A program made the position numbers and the translations under genes. This document shows, piece by piece, positions 20,950 to 31,520 of a stretch of DNA of 64,000 bases (the stretch's first letter is position 1; the number at the start of each line of letters is the position of its first letter). Below the pieces are notes generated by a model. It did no database searches. It saw only the letters and a list, made by a program, of their open reading frames with translations, and was not told the DNA's origin. Source of the stretch: Dendrophyllia cribrosa (taxonomy: Eukaryota; Cnidaria; Anthozoa; Scleractinia; Dendrophylliidae); contig JAJLRJ010000014.1 in the NCBI GenBank assembly GCA_024195265.1, positions 14,882,459 to 14,946,458 of the forward strand. The letters run 5' to 3'.

Positions 20950-21699
20950 AACAGAGAGTAACATATGGTAAAAAAAAAACGCCATTTGTTCTCTGTTGAA
21001 AGATTAAACAAGTTCTCTATAACTGTTATCATCCATACGATTAATTACTAGCTTTTCATTATCAATTTTGCTGTAGAAAAAATTCCAGCATTACTTTAAA
21101 AAAGATTGGTCCCTTGGTGATTGTTATCTAACTCATGAGTTAAAACAACCAAATAGTTCCCTGTACAGTATCTAACTGATCACGTTCCTTATTTTCAGGA
21201 TCTCCCATAACTTTATGTAAGAGTTCTCCTTGCTTTTCTTTCAAATATAACATGTTTTATTTGCTCCAGTATAGGAACATGATAGGAGCTTATTACTCCT
21301 GAACGTGATTGCATTTTCATTCTTAGATTTTTAATAGATACTTACATCCGTGATCAAAAAACACTTTCTAACAAGTCTTGCACGCGGCAGGCTGTGGACA
21401 CATACATGTAATCACGGCCTATTTACTGATCCTAATATGTCCACAGCGGTAACATAAACTTCAGCCGATTGCCATTTATTTTGCAACACGAGTCAGCCAA
21501 AGAAACCCTAACAGTATATGCCAGGACAGTGCAGCGAATACATAGAGAAATCCTCCGGGATCGTGTCATCAGAGAAATTATCCAAAGATCAATGGGTCAA
21601 TATTATCGAGCAAAGTAGATAGATAATTGCGACTTGTCACATCCTAACAGTGATCTACACTGTATAGCAAGGAACAAATACCTCGTAAACTTACTTGGG
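20950..21699. other. Stretch with no recognised gene
   Basis: AT-rich sequence between the helicase fragment and the LINE fragment. No open frame, terminal repeat or RNA gene was recognised. It is presumably flanking material carried by these nested fragments. Confidence 0.4.
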
Positions 21700-21703
21700 A
21701 AAG

Positions 21704-22085
21704 CTATTTTAAAACAGAAAAGTCATTAGCAAGGATTAGTGTGGTGTCATCGTCATACTGTGACACTTTGCTCTGTTTGTTATTCGAGCCTGGGATTTGA
21801 ATTCCCTCAATGCTCGGTTCCCGGCGAATAGCTTGGCCTAGAGTCTCGGCTACAATGAGAGGCGACAAAGGATCGCCCTGTCTAACTCCCCCTTCAAGAA
21901 CAAACGCTGGCGAAAACCAACCGTTGTTCGTGACAACTTTAGTTATGTCTGTGTAAATAACTTTAAATTGATTACCCATCGCCGGAAATGCGGTCCCAGG
22001 TTAAAGCGATGTAGCACACGTTGTAAGAAATCGTAATTCACGCGATCGAAAGCCTTTTCCTGATCGAGACTGATCAATTTTCTTT
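21704..22085 (-). pseudogene. L1/Tx1-like LINE reverse transcriptase fragment
   Basis: The - strand reads [18 protein letters not shown], then FVLEGGVRQGDPLSPLIVAE and YDDDTTLIL in place of the usual YADDTTL. These are RT palm motifs of non-LTR retrotransposons; the DQEKAFDRV form is typical of the L1/Tx1 group. Both ends are missing. It lies inside the nested region of the BEL element. Confidence 0.75.
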
Positions 22086-22401
22086 GCATTGTACAATTTA
22101 AAACAAGCAGCGATGTCTGCTATTAAAAACACGGGTATTGAGAAGAATCGGCGATTAAATTTGAGATAAGTCGATATATTAAAAGCAAAACTTTCTAGAA
22201 TTCTCTAGAATAATATCTTAACTTCCTAGGATCATATTTCATATCTTTAATCTCTTGTCCAGAAGAATAAGCATTTTAAAACTCGTTGGCGTAACGCCAC
22301 GAGTAATGAAGAATGTAAAACAGTCAACGGATTCTTCGATTGTGGAGCAGTTACATTATTGGGGCTACATGTATGCTTCGAATTCTTAATTTCTTATGTA
22401 C
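22086..22401. other. Stretch with no recognised gene
   Basis: About 315 bp of AT-rich sequence with a TTCTAGAATTCTCTAGAA partial palindrome near 22195. Nothing else was recognised. Confidence 0.35.
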
Positions 22402-22409
22402 GCTTAAAG

Positions 22410-22957
22410 AGGGTGGTAAAAGGTTTTTTCGTGATCTGTGAAAGGCCTTTTTTTTATCCCGTGAATTGTGAAATGGCTATTTTTTTCCTCGTGAAACGTG
22501 ATTTGGTTACATACCCGTAAACCGTGAATGAACTTTTTTTCATGAGCACTGCAAAATGACTGTTGTTTTTTTTCGCGTAAAATGCTACTTAAACCGTGAT
22601 TCTTTCTTCCTACCAAAAAAATTATCCAGTAAGCGTTTAACTACGCCGGTGGTAAATTGCGTGACGAATGCATGACCGTGACTGATCGTCATTCTGGACC
22701 CCAGGTCACTCTACAAGGTTAGGTAATTTTACACAACATCAGCAAAACAAAGAACTCAGCTTTCTTTTTACATCAGGAAGAACGAGGAGTGGACGGTCGG
22801 TGAAGACAACAAACAAAGCTGTACTTTGGATGTAATTTTATTAGCAAAAAGTAAGGAATGTTTTTTTTCGTGAAATGGCCATTTTATTCTCCGTGAAACG
22901 TGAAATGACAATTTTATTTTTTGTGAAACGTGATCCAGACCCCCCCTTTACCACCCT
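22410..22957. mobile_element. hAT-type MITE, copy 1
   Basis: The 548 bp element has ends AGGGTGGTAAA/TTTACCACCCT and is flanked by GCTTAAAG (22402-22409) and CCTTAAAG (22958-22965), an 8 bp duplication with one mismatch. The inside repeats a motif like TCGTGAAACGTGAAAT several times. A second copy at 28842-29403 shares the ends and interior and has a perfect 8 bp duplication, which supports the hAT assignment over a TTAA-type one. No transposase is present. Confidence 0.8.
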
Positions 22958-22965
22958 CCTTAAAG

Positions 22966-23287
22966 CCCGGTTTCACAAATGGTAGAGTTTGCTATCTTTT
23001 ATGACCTTGAAGTTCCGGTTATGACAAGTGATATGACGTCACTTTGTGGTCAGTTTTATCTGTGAATGCGGTCAATACGCGAAGCAATCAGTATGGAAAA
23101 TTAAACCGATCTGTGGACTTCAAATGGATTTTTCAACACTTCCATGAACGCTACACCATGATATAAATGTGAAGTCATTCGAGAAAGCGCCAGCCTTATA
23201 ATTAATTCATCTATTCTTAATCTCAAAAACACTTGAAACAGAAAAACTTGTCCGCAGGTTACTAACCACTTCTCGCCAAACTTAAAA
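22966..23287. other. Stretch with no recognised gene
   Basis: Short non-coding stretch between a MITE and a fragment of the G-rich foldback family. Nothing was recognised. Confidence 0.35.
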
Positions 23288-23437
23288 CCGGGGGAGATAC
23301 TCTATATACTTTTTGGGGAGCATGTGCCGCTGGGACTCTAAAACCCTTACCCTATACAAAACCATACCCTTCACAGCCACACATACCTATATACCTTACA
23401 ATAAAACTACCCCCCCCCCCCCCCCGGAAAAAGGGAC
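23288..23437. repeat. Fragment of the G/C-tract foldback repeat family
   Basis: The left side CCGGGGGAGATACTCTATAT and the right side ending in a 16-C run (23410-23425) then GG resemble the foldback at 28301-29592. That element also has TACTCCCTTATATACG, a CATGTGCCGC-like phrase and terminal homopolymer tracts. This copy is short and diverged. Confidence 0.5.
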
Positions 23438-24368
23438 ACACGGCCAATTTTTAGGTCGGGCTGCTTCGCTAAGCCTGACCAACAAAACATCATTGTAAAT
23501 GCATACCTCAAACTCTCTTTTCCCTTTCTTTAGAACGTAGTGCTATAAATAATACCAAAATAATTATTAATGTCCTGAAGCAACTAGTTTGACAGTTTGA
23601 CAATCCAGATTGGACAAACATTAAAACACATCGTAAAGGATATTAGCCAAGCGTGCTTCAGCGTGCCAAATATCTGACCAAAGTCTACATTAGGTCAAGA
23701 TAACATTACGTAACACGTTTTGACGCTCGATACAATTACCTACATGCTTCAAGCAACATGTTCCCCAAAAAACATAGAATTCATAATCGTAAGCCTTAAA
23801 AATCATTGCTATGCACGAGAGACATTAAACAGTAAGAATGTTACCTAACCGAAAAAATATATATACCGAGGCATTTTTCAAAACTGCGTGTATATGAAAT
23901 TTAACACGCATATTTTTTTAGATTAAGGTCGAGTCAAGAAACCACTGTATTGAAATTATTGAAATAGTGAGAGCTTGAATTTTTGATAAAATACGGCCAA
24001 ATAAATTGCTCTCTCATCTAAAATCTCAGTTAACTAAATCAACCTATGAATATATGGCTTTGTCAGGCCACAATCGTGCGCTCGCTAAACAGCTTTCAAA
24101 AAATATCCCACTCGACTCTTGTGTTCTTATTGATAGCATCTAACAAAAATGTGCTAACAAAAATGCAACAAGAATGTCCCCACAAATTCACTAAAAAGTC
24201 TATTAATAGTATCTAACAAAAATTTTGCTAACAAAAATACACAAAGAATGCATGTTAGACCACATTATACTCCTGTAAGTTAAACATTAACTTACAGGAG
24301 ATAAAAACATGAAACAAAAAATTTAAACTCCAGTCCAGAGTCCAGTCCAGATTTTCCAACTGGCCCAA
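23438..24368. other. Non-coding stretch with short repeats and a perfect hairpin
   Basis: No gene is recognised. A motif TCTAACAAAAATGTGCTAACAA is repeated in slightly changed form near 24138 and 24214. A perfect inverted repeat, CTCCTGTAAGTTAA, loop ACA, TTAACTTACAGGAG, lies at 24270-24300. Confidence 0.5.
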
Positions 24369-24916
24369 GTGAACGGAAACGTATCAATGACACTGGACAA
24401 ATTACCGGCTGTTAGAGGCGGCCTCGTTCGCACGGACGACAACTGGGAAAACTCGGATTTTGTGAAGTTTGTGAAGCCCTTCGTCTATGAACAAGACGCA
24501 ATCCAATTGATGTCAATTCATCTGAGAAGCCTGATTCGTCCCCTCGCCGGCGAGAGAAGTTTTTCAATGCAAGAATGCAAGATCACAGACAAACAAAGTG
24601 CCTGCGTTTATTGCGATGACAGGTCACACGCTGCGTGGGAGTGCCCGAAGATATCATATCAACATGTGATGAAAGGAAGCGATTTCTGGCTCAACACCGC
24701 CTTTGTTTTAATTGTACCCGAAGAAACCATCCAGCCTCGAAATGTGGAAGCAAAGCTTCTTACCAGCGATGTGGTCGCCGACATCACACTTCAATCTGCG
24801 AGCAAACAGAGCCACCAAAACAAGAAGTTGCCTTGACGTCAGGACAACAAGGGGATGGTACAACAACAACTTTATTTAGTATTACCATTTCTATACATGG
24901 TGTTACCTATAGTTAA
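24369..24916 (+). pseudogene. BEL/Pao gag 3' part with zinc knuckles
   Basis: Two overlapping frames hold parts of one gag. The first shows LDKLPAVRGGLVRTDDNWEN and CVYCDDRSHAAWECP. The second, after a frameshift, has DERKRFLAQHRLCFNCTRRN, then HPASKC and RCGRRHHTSIC. These are the repeated C-x2-C...H...C knuckles placed at the gag end in BEL/Pao elements. The protease that should follow is absent because a LINE inserted at about 24900. The frameshift means no working protein. Confidence 0.8.
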
Positions 24917-27900
24917 ATAATTGTAATAAACAATTATAAAGCTAATAATTAATGAAGAAGAAAAGCAAATAATAACATGATAATGGTAATTTCTAGTTAT
25001 GATTGTTTCTTCTTTCAGTTGCTTGAAATATAAAAGTAGCAGTTATCCTGCTAATAAATTGGTCAGTGTTGTTGAAAAGAAAAAACAGTTTTTCGTGTTT
25101 ACTAAAATTTGTAAATAATTTGTTTCGTTCAATAGTCTTTATAAAAAGAGTGTTTCTAAGGTCATTATATAATTTACAATCAAATAAAAAATGCATTTCG
25201 TCTTCAACTGAATTTTGATCACAGTGATTACAAATTCTGAGGTTTTCAGGAGTTTTAGGGATTGTAAATCTTCCATTTTCAATTCTTAAGTTGTGATTTC
25301 CTATCCTGAATTTAGACGTTATTCTTCTATGTTCAGGATTCTTAATATGATTGATGAAATCGGAGTGTTTTGTTTCATTTTTGAAAGTGGAGTAAAATTT
25401 AAGTTTTTTATTTAAATTTATTTGATTGAGTTGATGATTTTTGAGTTTTACTAACAAATTGCTTTTTGCCTTTAATAAGAAAGTAGATGGGTTGATCAAA
25501 TCTATTGATTTCTTGTCAATATTCAGTTGTGTACATAACAGATTAATCCTGTTGATCAAACCAGTTTTGTTTTCTTGAGCCATTTTGTCAGACATGTTTA
25601 AGCAAAGTTTAGCGATACTATCAGGAGGTTGATTTTCAAGATGAATCCAAAATTTAAGAATATTCATTGAAATTTGTAATTTTAAAGATAATCTTCCAAG
25701 TTCATTTCTAGATGCTACATTTGGTGAACGTTTGTTTACCCCTAAACACATCTTACAGAAATAAATATGTGTTTTCTCAATAGGATCCTTTTCCCAGCTG
25801 TTATTATCACATTTGTCATAGATGCCCCACATTTCGGAACAATATGTTAAAATTGGAAGAAATAGTGTATTAAAAAGTTTGTTGTCGACGTTGATTGGTA
25901 GTTGTAAGAAATCAAGATAACGCCGTGTTGCGAAAAAGGATCTTTTAGTTTTTTCTTTCAGTTTTTCTTTATGACAAGTGAAACTTCCATTAGTAGAAAA
26001 ATTCACACCAAGATAAGTGTAATTATCAACAATTTGGATATGTTCATCATTAACAATAAATTTATATTTGTCTGCTATTGTTTTCCTGCTTTTCTTTTGG
26101 AATATACTGAATCACTTTTGTTTTAGATGAATTTATCTTAAGGAGCCAATCTTGACAATACTTTGATAATCTGTCAAGACTTTGTTGTAGTCCTTCTGGA
26201 GAATTGGAAATTAAAAGTAAATCGTCTGCATAGAGTAAACAATTAAGGTGAGAACCATCTGGTAGTATTATAGGATCTTTGGCATTGTTGTTTAAAATGT
26301 ATGGTAATTCATTTAAATAAAGATTAAAAAGTAGCGGAGAGAGAATACAGCCTTGTCTAACTCCTTTCTCATAGTTAAAGAATTCAGATCGATTGTCACC
26401 ATCTTTCACGCAACATTGTGATTGTGAATACATATTAGAAATTACTTTGTAGAAGGTACCACCTATTTTATATTTTAATAATTTATGTAATAAACCTTGG
26501 TGCCAAATTGAGTCAAATGCTTTTTTAAAGTCAACAAAACAAGTATATAGTTTACCTCTGGGGTATGAGTAACATGTTTGTCAATTAAAGTTTTTAAAGT
26601 GAAAATATGGTCGGACGTGCGATGACCCGGTAAAAAGCCGATCTGAGAACGATGTATTATGTTATGTTTGTTTAAGAAATTGTGTAATCTTGCATTAAGA
26701 ATTGAGCAAAAAAGTTTTCCAAGGCAACTACTAATACAAATACCTCTATAATTGGAAGGGTCATCTTTGTTTCCTGATTTATGTAGCGCAGTAATTATAC
26801 CATCACTCCAAGATGTAGGGAATACTCCAGATTTTAATATAAGTGTAAAAAGTTTTGCTAGTGAGGGCCTTATGAATCTTGAGCTCGTTTTTATCATTTC
26901 ATTGCGTATTTTATCAAGACCAGCAGCCTTCTTGTTTTTAAGCCTTTTAATCGCCTTATCGATCTCATCAGTGGATATTGAATCATCTAATTCAGGTTGT
27001 AAGTGCTTGTTGTTCTCTAAACGTTTTATTTCTTCAAGAACATTTAGCTGAAATGTTGATAAGGTGTTATGTTCAGATGCTGAGTGCAGTTTTTTAAAAT
27101 GATCATAGAGTTTTGTAGTCGGGGATTCATTATCACTATTAATTATATTATTCTCATTCATTGACTTTAGTGTATCCCAAAATTTGTGATTGTTTTCATT
27201 GTTAACTAAATCATCAATTTTAGAATCAAAGAATAGTTGCTTTTTACGTTTAAGTAGTTTTTTATAGGTTTTACTTTGGGCATGATATTGCTTTCTTAAT
27301 TCAGTGTCTAGAGGATTGCGATGTTTTTTGTTAGATAATTGTTTAAGAGATTTCCTTAAAGCCTTGCAATCATGATCAAACCATTTCTTAGTTAAATGCT
27401 TTCTTTTAGAATTCCTTTGACAACTTAATTTAAGTGAACATTTTGCCGCTTCATGCATAATATTTGTAAACTGAGTAGTAGCTTGATCAATGCCTGTATT
27501 ATTTAATTCAAAGGTCGAGTCTTCAAAAGTTTGTAACCGAGACAAAATATCAGGAGATTGAAAGGTCTCAGTGAATTTTGTTGCCGAAGTTTCATTCCAG
27601 ATATATTGTTTTGGGAGTTTAATTTTGTTTTGTTCTTGAAATTGATTGTTGTTAATTAGGTTAGATGTACCAATTTTTATCCAGCAGACAAGTTGAGAGT
27701 GGTCTGAAAAAATATTTGGTTGTTTTACGACGAACCCTTCAATTGAAGTAAATAGAGTATGTCCAACAATAATATAATCTACAGTACTTACTCCATTACT
27801 GGAGCCGTGATAAGTGGATTTTCCTAAGGTATCTCCTTTAGTTCGTCCGTTTAAGATCCTTAAATCGCAAGATTTGCAGAGTTCAAGTAACTGTTTTCCA

Positions 27901-28290
27901 TGATCATTAATATTGTTATCAAAGTTCTGTCTATTAGGAAGAGCAGATGGTACAGGAATATTATCTCCAGGTATAAAGTTAGAATTGTCATCGACTATAA
28001 AATCATTTGCTTTGCCTGTTCTTGCATTGAAATCACCAGCTAACATAACAAAACCTTTGTTGTGAAAAAATGCGATATCTGTTTCCATATCAACGAATAA
28101 TTCAGGATCAAAATAAGGAGAATCTCGGGGAGGAATGTAGAGAGCACATAAGTAAATATCTTGTTCAAAGCTAAAAAAGCTGTGATTTAGTTTACACCAA
28201 ATGTAATTAGTGCTCGATTTAACTAAAGAGATACCATTTTCTAAATGTTTTTTATAGGCTAGAACAAGACCTCCCGAAAGTCATTTTCCT
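24917..28290 (-). pseudogene. 5'-truncated LINE with endonuclease and reverse transcriptase
   Basis: On the - strand the frame starts near 28283 inside the apurinic-type endonuclease (SGGLVLAYKKH) and includes LAGDFNARTG and SDHSQLVCW, both endonuclease signature segments. RT follows: SNYRGICISSCLGKLFC and IGFLPGHRTSDHIFTLK. After a frameshift near 26470 come GVRQGCILSPLLFNLYLNEL and LLYADDLLLIS with an intact YADD. A second shift near 26060 leads to a C-terminal part with a CCHC-like knuckle (CNHCDQN...HFLFDC) ending at 24993. It is cut at its 5' end by the G-rich foldback. The clade is not resolved. It lies antisense to the BEL element it interrupts, and its two frameshifts make it inactive. 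Confidence 0.85.
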
Positions 28291-28300
28291 GTCGTGAACT

Positions 28301-28301
28301 C

Positions 28302-28343
<42 letters not shown>

Positions 28344-29592
28344 AGGGGGGGGGGGGTAATCCCGACAATTTAGGATGGGTGTGTGCCGCCAAGGTTCTCA
28401 ATCCCTGACGCTATTTAAGGGTAGAAAATCGAGATTTCATACCCTTTTTAAGGCCCAATTCAGGCGTGTAGTACAGTTTTAACGGTCATATATTTTTCGT
28501 TTTGCGCGTTGGGGTGGATACAAACTGCAATTTAGTGACCCTATCTAAGGAATATCTAAGGATCACAATACCACAAATACCAAAAAGGATACCCTATTTA
28601 AGCACTGAGCACCTCAAAAACCCTACCCTATCGGGCGGCACATACCTATAAACCTCGTTTTCTGGTGCGCGTGGTTCTTGGCGCTGGAGGGGGGGGGGGT
28701 ACTCCCTTATATACGCTATATAGGTATGTGCCGCCCGATAGGGTAGGGTTTTTGAGGTTCTCAGCCCTTAAATAGGGTATCCTTTTTGGTATTTTTGGTA
28801 TTGTGGTCCTTAGATATTCCTTAGATAGGGTCACTAAATTGAGGGTGGTAAAGGGGGGGGGGGGGGGGGGGGGGGGGGGTCTGGATCACGTTTCACGAAA
28901 AATAAAATTGTCATTTCACGTTTCACGGAGAATAAAATGGCCATTTCACGAAAAAAAAAACATTCCTTACTTTTTGCTAATTAAATTACATCCAAAGTAC
29001 AGCTTTGTTTGTTGTCTTCACCGACCGTCCACTCCTCGTTCTTCCTGATGTAAAAAGAAAGCTGAGTTCTTTGTTTTGCTGATGTTGTGTAAAATTACCT
29101 AACCTCGTAGAGTGACCTGGGGTCCAGAATGACGATCAGTCACGGTCATGCATTCGTCACGCAATTTACCATCGGCGTAGTTAAACGCTTATATACTTTT
29201 ATGGGAGGAAGAAAGAATCATGGTTTATAGTAGCATTTCACGAGAAAAAAACAACAGTCATTTTGCAGTGCTCATGAAAAAAAGTCGATTCACGGTTTAC
29301 GGGTATGTAACTAAATCACGTTTCACGAGAAAAAAAATAGCCATTTCACAATTCACGGGAGAAAAAGGCCTTCACGGATCACGAAAAAACCCTTTACCAC
29401 TCTCTAAATTGCAGTATCCACCCCAACGCACAAAACGAAAAAGATATGGTCTGTTTAAAACTGGGCCTTAAAAAGGGTATCAAATCTCCATTTTCTACCC
29501 CTAAATAGGGTCAGGATTTGAGAACCTTGGCGGCACACACCTATCCTACATTGTCGGGATAACCCCCCCCCCCCCCCCCCCCCCCCCCCGGG
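28301..29592. mobile_element. Large G/C-tract foldback element
   Basis: The outer ends are CCC followed by a G run (28301-28356, broken once by TA) and a C run ending CCCGGG (29563-29592). The sequence from 28357 to about 28665 is repeated inverted in 28700-28841 and 29412-29562, for example CCTATCGGGCGGCACATACC against GGTATGTGCCGCCCGATAGG. The right arm is split by a hAT-type MITE at 28842-29403. No protein is encoded. It sits at the junction of the LINE 5' end and the BEL pol remnant. Confidence 0.75.
28842..29403. mobile_element. hAT-type MITE, copy 2, inside the foldback arm
   Basis: The 562 bp element runs AGGGTGGTAAA...TTTACCACTCT with a perfect 8 bp duplication CTAAATTG on both sides (28834-28841 and 29404-29411). 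The opposite arm of the foldback still carries the uninterrupted target (CTGCAATTTAGTGACCCTAT at 28529-28548, reverse sense), so the insertion and its duplication are proven within the window. A G run follows its left end. Confidence 0.9.
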
Positions 29593-30686
29593 AGAATATG
29601 CAAGAATCAAGACCGAAAATCGGCTACTCATAGGAAAAGATGGAGAGCCGGTCGCCGAGCTAACCAAACTAAGCTGGTTCATTATGTCTCCTGGGCAAGA
29701 ATTCGAAGGGTGCGCATTTTTGTGGACTCGGCGTTTTCCCGTACTACTGGCTTGTGTGGGATGTGGAATTCAACCCCCTGTGCTGGCTTGTCGGCCTTCT
29801 CGATAACTCCTTGTTCCCTCTGCTCTCTTATTATGATGTCATACTGTTCTATTCGTTCCTCCCGATGCAATTTGCGAGTTAAAGAGCGCAGCCGTTGTAG
29901 ACTTCCATGAACTTCCGTGCTCGTTTAATACTCGGCAGAGATGACCGATCTCCCTTCCTCACTAGTTGTTCCTTGAACTCGCTGTAAACCGCTTACTGCG
30001 TTAAGGGCGTTGTCTGCTAGTCCTAGAACGTCAAGTCGGCAAAGCTCTTCGTACTACACTTGGCTCGTCTGAGTTAACATCATTGAGTTTGTCTACGACG
30101 CGTCTGCTAGAGCTCATCAGTCAGTGAACATCTTTGAACGATTGCCTACTGAAATGCTGGTCCTCCGCTACAGAACAAGTTATGGAATGTACTTGTTCGC
30201 CAGCAGTCTTACCCTGTTGCAGTGACCGGAGATTTGAAGAAAGCATTCCTTCAAGTCCTTAAAGAGCAAGACAGGAACGCGCTCAGATTCCGTTGGAGGA
30301 AAGACGCTGAGAATTCGGAGCTCGAAACACTAAGGTTCACCAGAGCGCTCTTTGGCCTGACGTGTTCGCCATTTCTGCTTGGGGGAGTCATAGAGTACCA
30401 CCTTTGAACGTGGGAACCAAAGATGCCAGAGTTGGTACCAGAGCTCCGGAAAAACCTGTACGTGGATGACTTGCTATCGGGAGGGGCGACAGTACAGAAA
30501 GCAAAGTATCACAAGGAACATGCCATTGAAATTTTTGAAGATGCAAGTTTCACTTTACACAAGTGGCATTCGAATGTCCCAGCACTGGTAGGAGAGAAGG
30601 AAGACAGCAAAAGTAAAGATACAGAGTTGGGGACGTTTGCAAAGCAGCAGCTCCAGCAGCCAGAGGAAGCAAAAGCCAGCATGTTG
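29593..30686 (+). pseudogene. BEL/Pao reverse transcriptase, part inverted
   Basis: The + strand gives LLIGKDGEPVAELTKLSWF and MSPGQEFEG up to about 29711. The next block, to about 30085, reads as BEL protein only on the - strand: CRLDVLGLAD, then QREQGVIEKADKPAQGVEF and HKPVVRENAESTKM. After that the + strand resumes with VYDASARAHQ, VTGDLKKAFLQV, LFGLTCSPFLLGG and NLYVDDLLSGG, with the RT catalytic pair in YVDD. The inverted block is exactly the part missing from the + strand order. Frameshifts and a stop also occur. The RT runs to MLQ at 30686, where a MITE interrupts it. Confidence 0.85.
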
Positions 30687-31520
30687 CAGGGGCGGATCCA
30701 GAATTTTTTTTATAGGGGGTGGCTACGGGTATATGCCTAAGTCTATAATTGTTGTTTTTTTTAATTGTTGCAATTAAAAAAAACTGTTAAAACCGATGCA
30801 GGGATTTTATTAAGGTCCATTGAGATTTTGAACAGGAGGGCAATGAGTTTGAGCAGGTGGACACATGATTGGAGGGGCTGAAGGCCCATCCTCTGTAGGG
30901 GGTCCGGGGGCATGCCCCCCCGGGGAAATTTTTAAATTTTAGTCTCCCGGAGATGCATTTTCCTGCATTTTACAGCACGAACTTAAGCATCTTACTGTTG
31001 CTTAAAACATTGTATTTTGTTTGTTCAATCAACTGAATACAGATATCTGTAGTCGTGGACATCAAGTTATCAAGTTGAGTACAAAAATATTGTTTAATCG
31101 ACCGTTCTGACCTGTTTCCGGTCGCCATAACACACATGGAACTTGTTTGCAACTCAGTGACATCATACAAAACATAATGCAGAGCACTAAGCTGGCAATG
31201 CATTGTGGGCGATTTCAGTTGTTTGTCACGTTTGTTCTGTACAGGGAGCAACGGGAGGTAAATAAGCAATAACCTCGTTGTTTTTTAAATTGAAATATGC
31301 TTTATTTTTTAGAACACACATTAAAAAGGCCAAGTTAGTAAATTATTTAACTTGTTGGTGACAAAAATAAGGTTTAGATGTTCAATGCAGCCGGGCAAAA
31401 TTGTGTTCACAGCCGGTCAATTTGCCCGTTGCCCGACTGCCCGGCCCTTAATGAAACCCCTGCCAATGGTCTAAAGGGGGTGGCTAGCCACCCAATCCAC
31501 CCCCCCTGGATCCGCCCCTG
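30687..31520. mobile_element. 834 bp MITE with CAGGGGCGGATCCAG ends
   Basis: The ends CAGGGGCGGATCCAG and CTGGATCCGCCCCTG are perfect 15 bp inverted repeats. The flanks TGTTG (30682-30686 and 31521-31525) form a 5 bp direct repeat, and removing one copy restores the BEL reading (SM then LGLGW). CAGGG ends with 5 bp duplications fit the hAT5 type described for animals. No transposase was recognised; the interior has G-rich patches around 30895-30925. Confidence 0.85.

Noticed and set aside
22404..22963. TTAA-type (piggyBac) reading of the MITE at 22410
   Set aside because: TTAA does flank it, but the related copy at 28842 shows a perfect 8 bp duplication, and the 8 bp reading also fits here with one mismatch.
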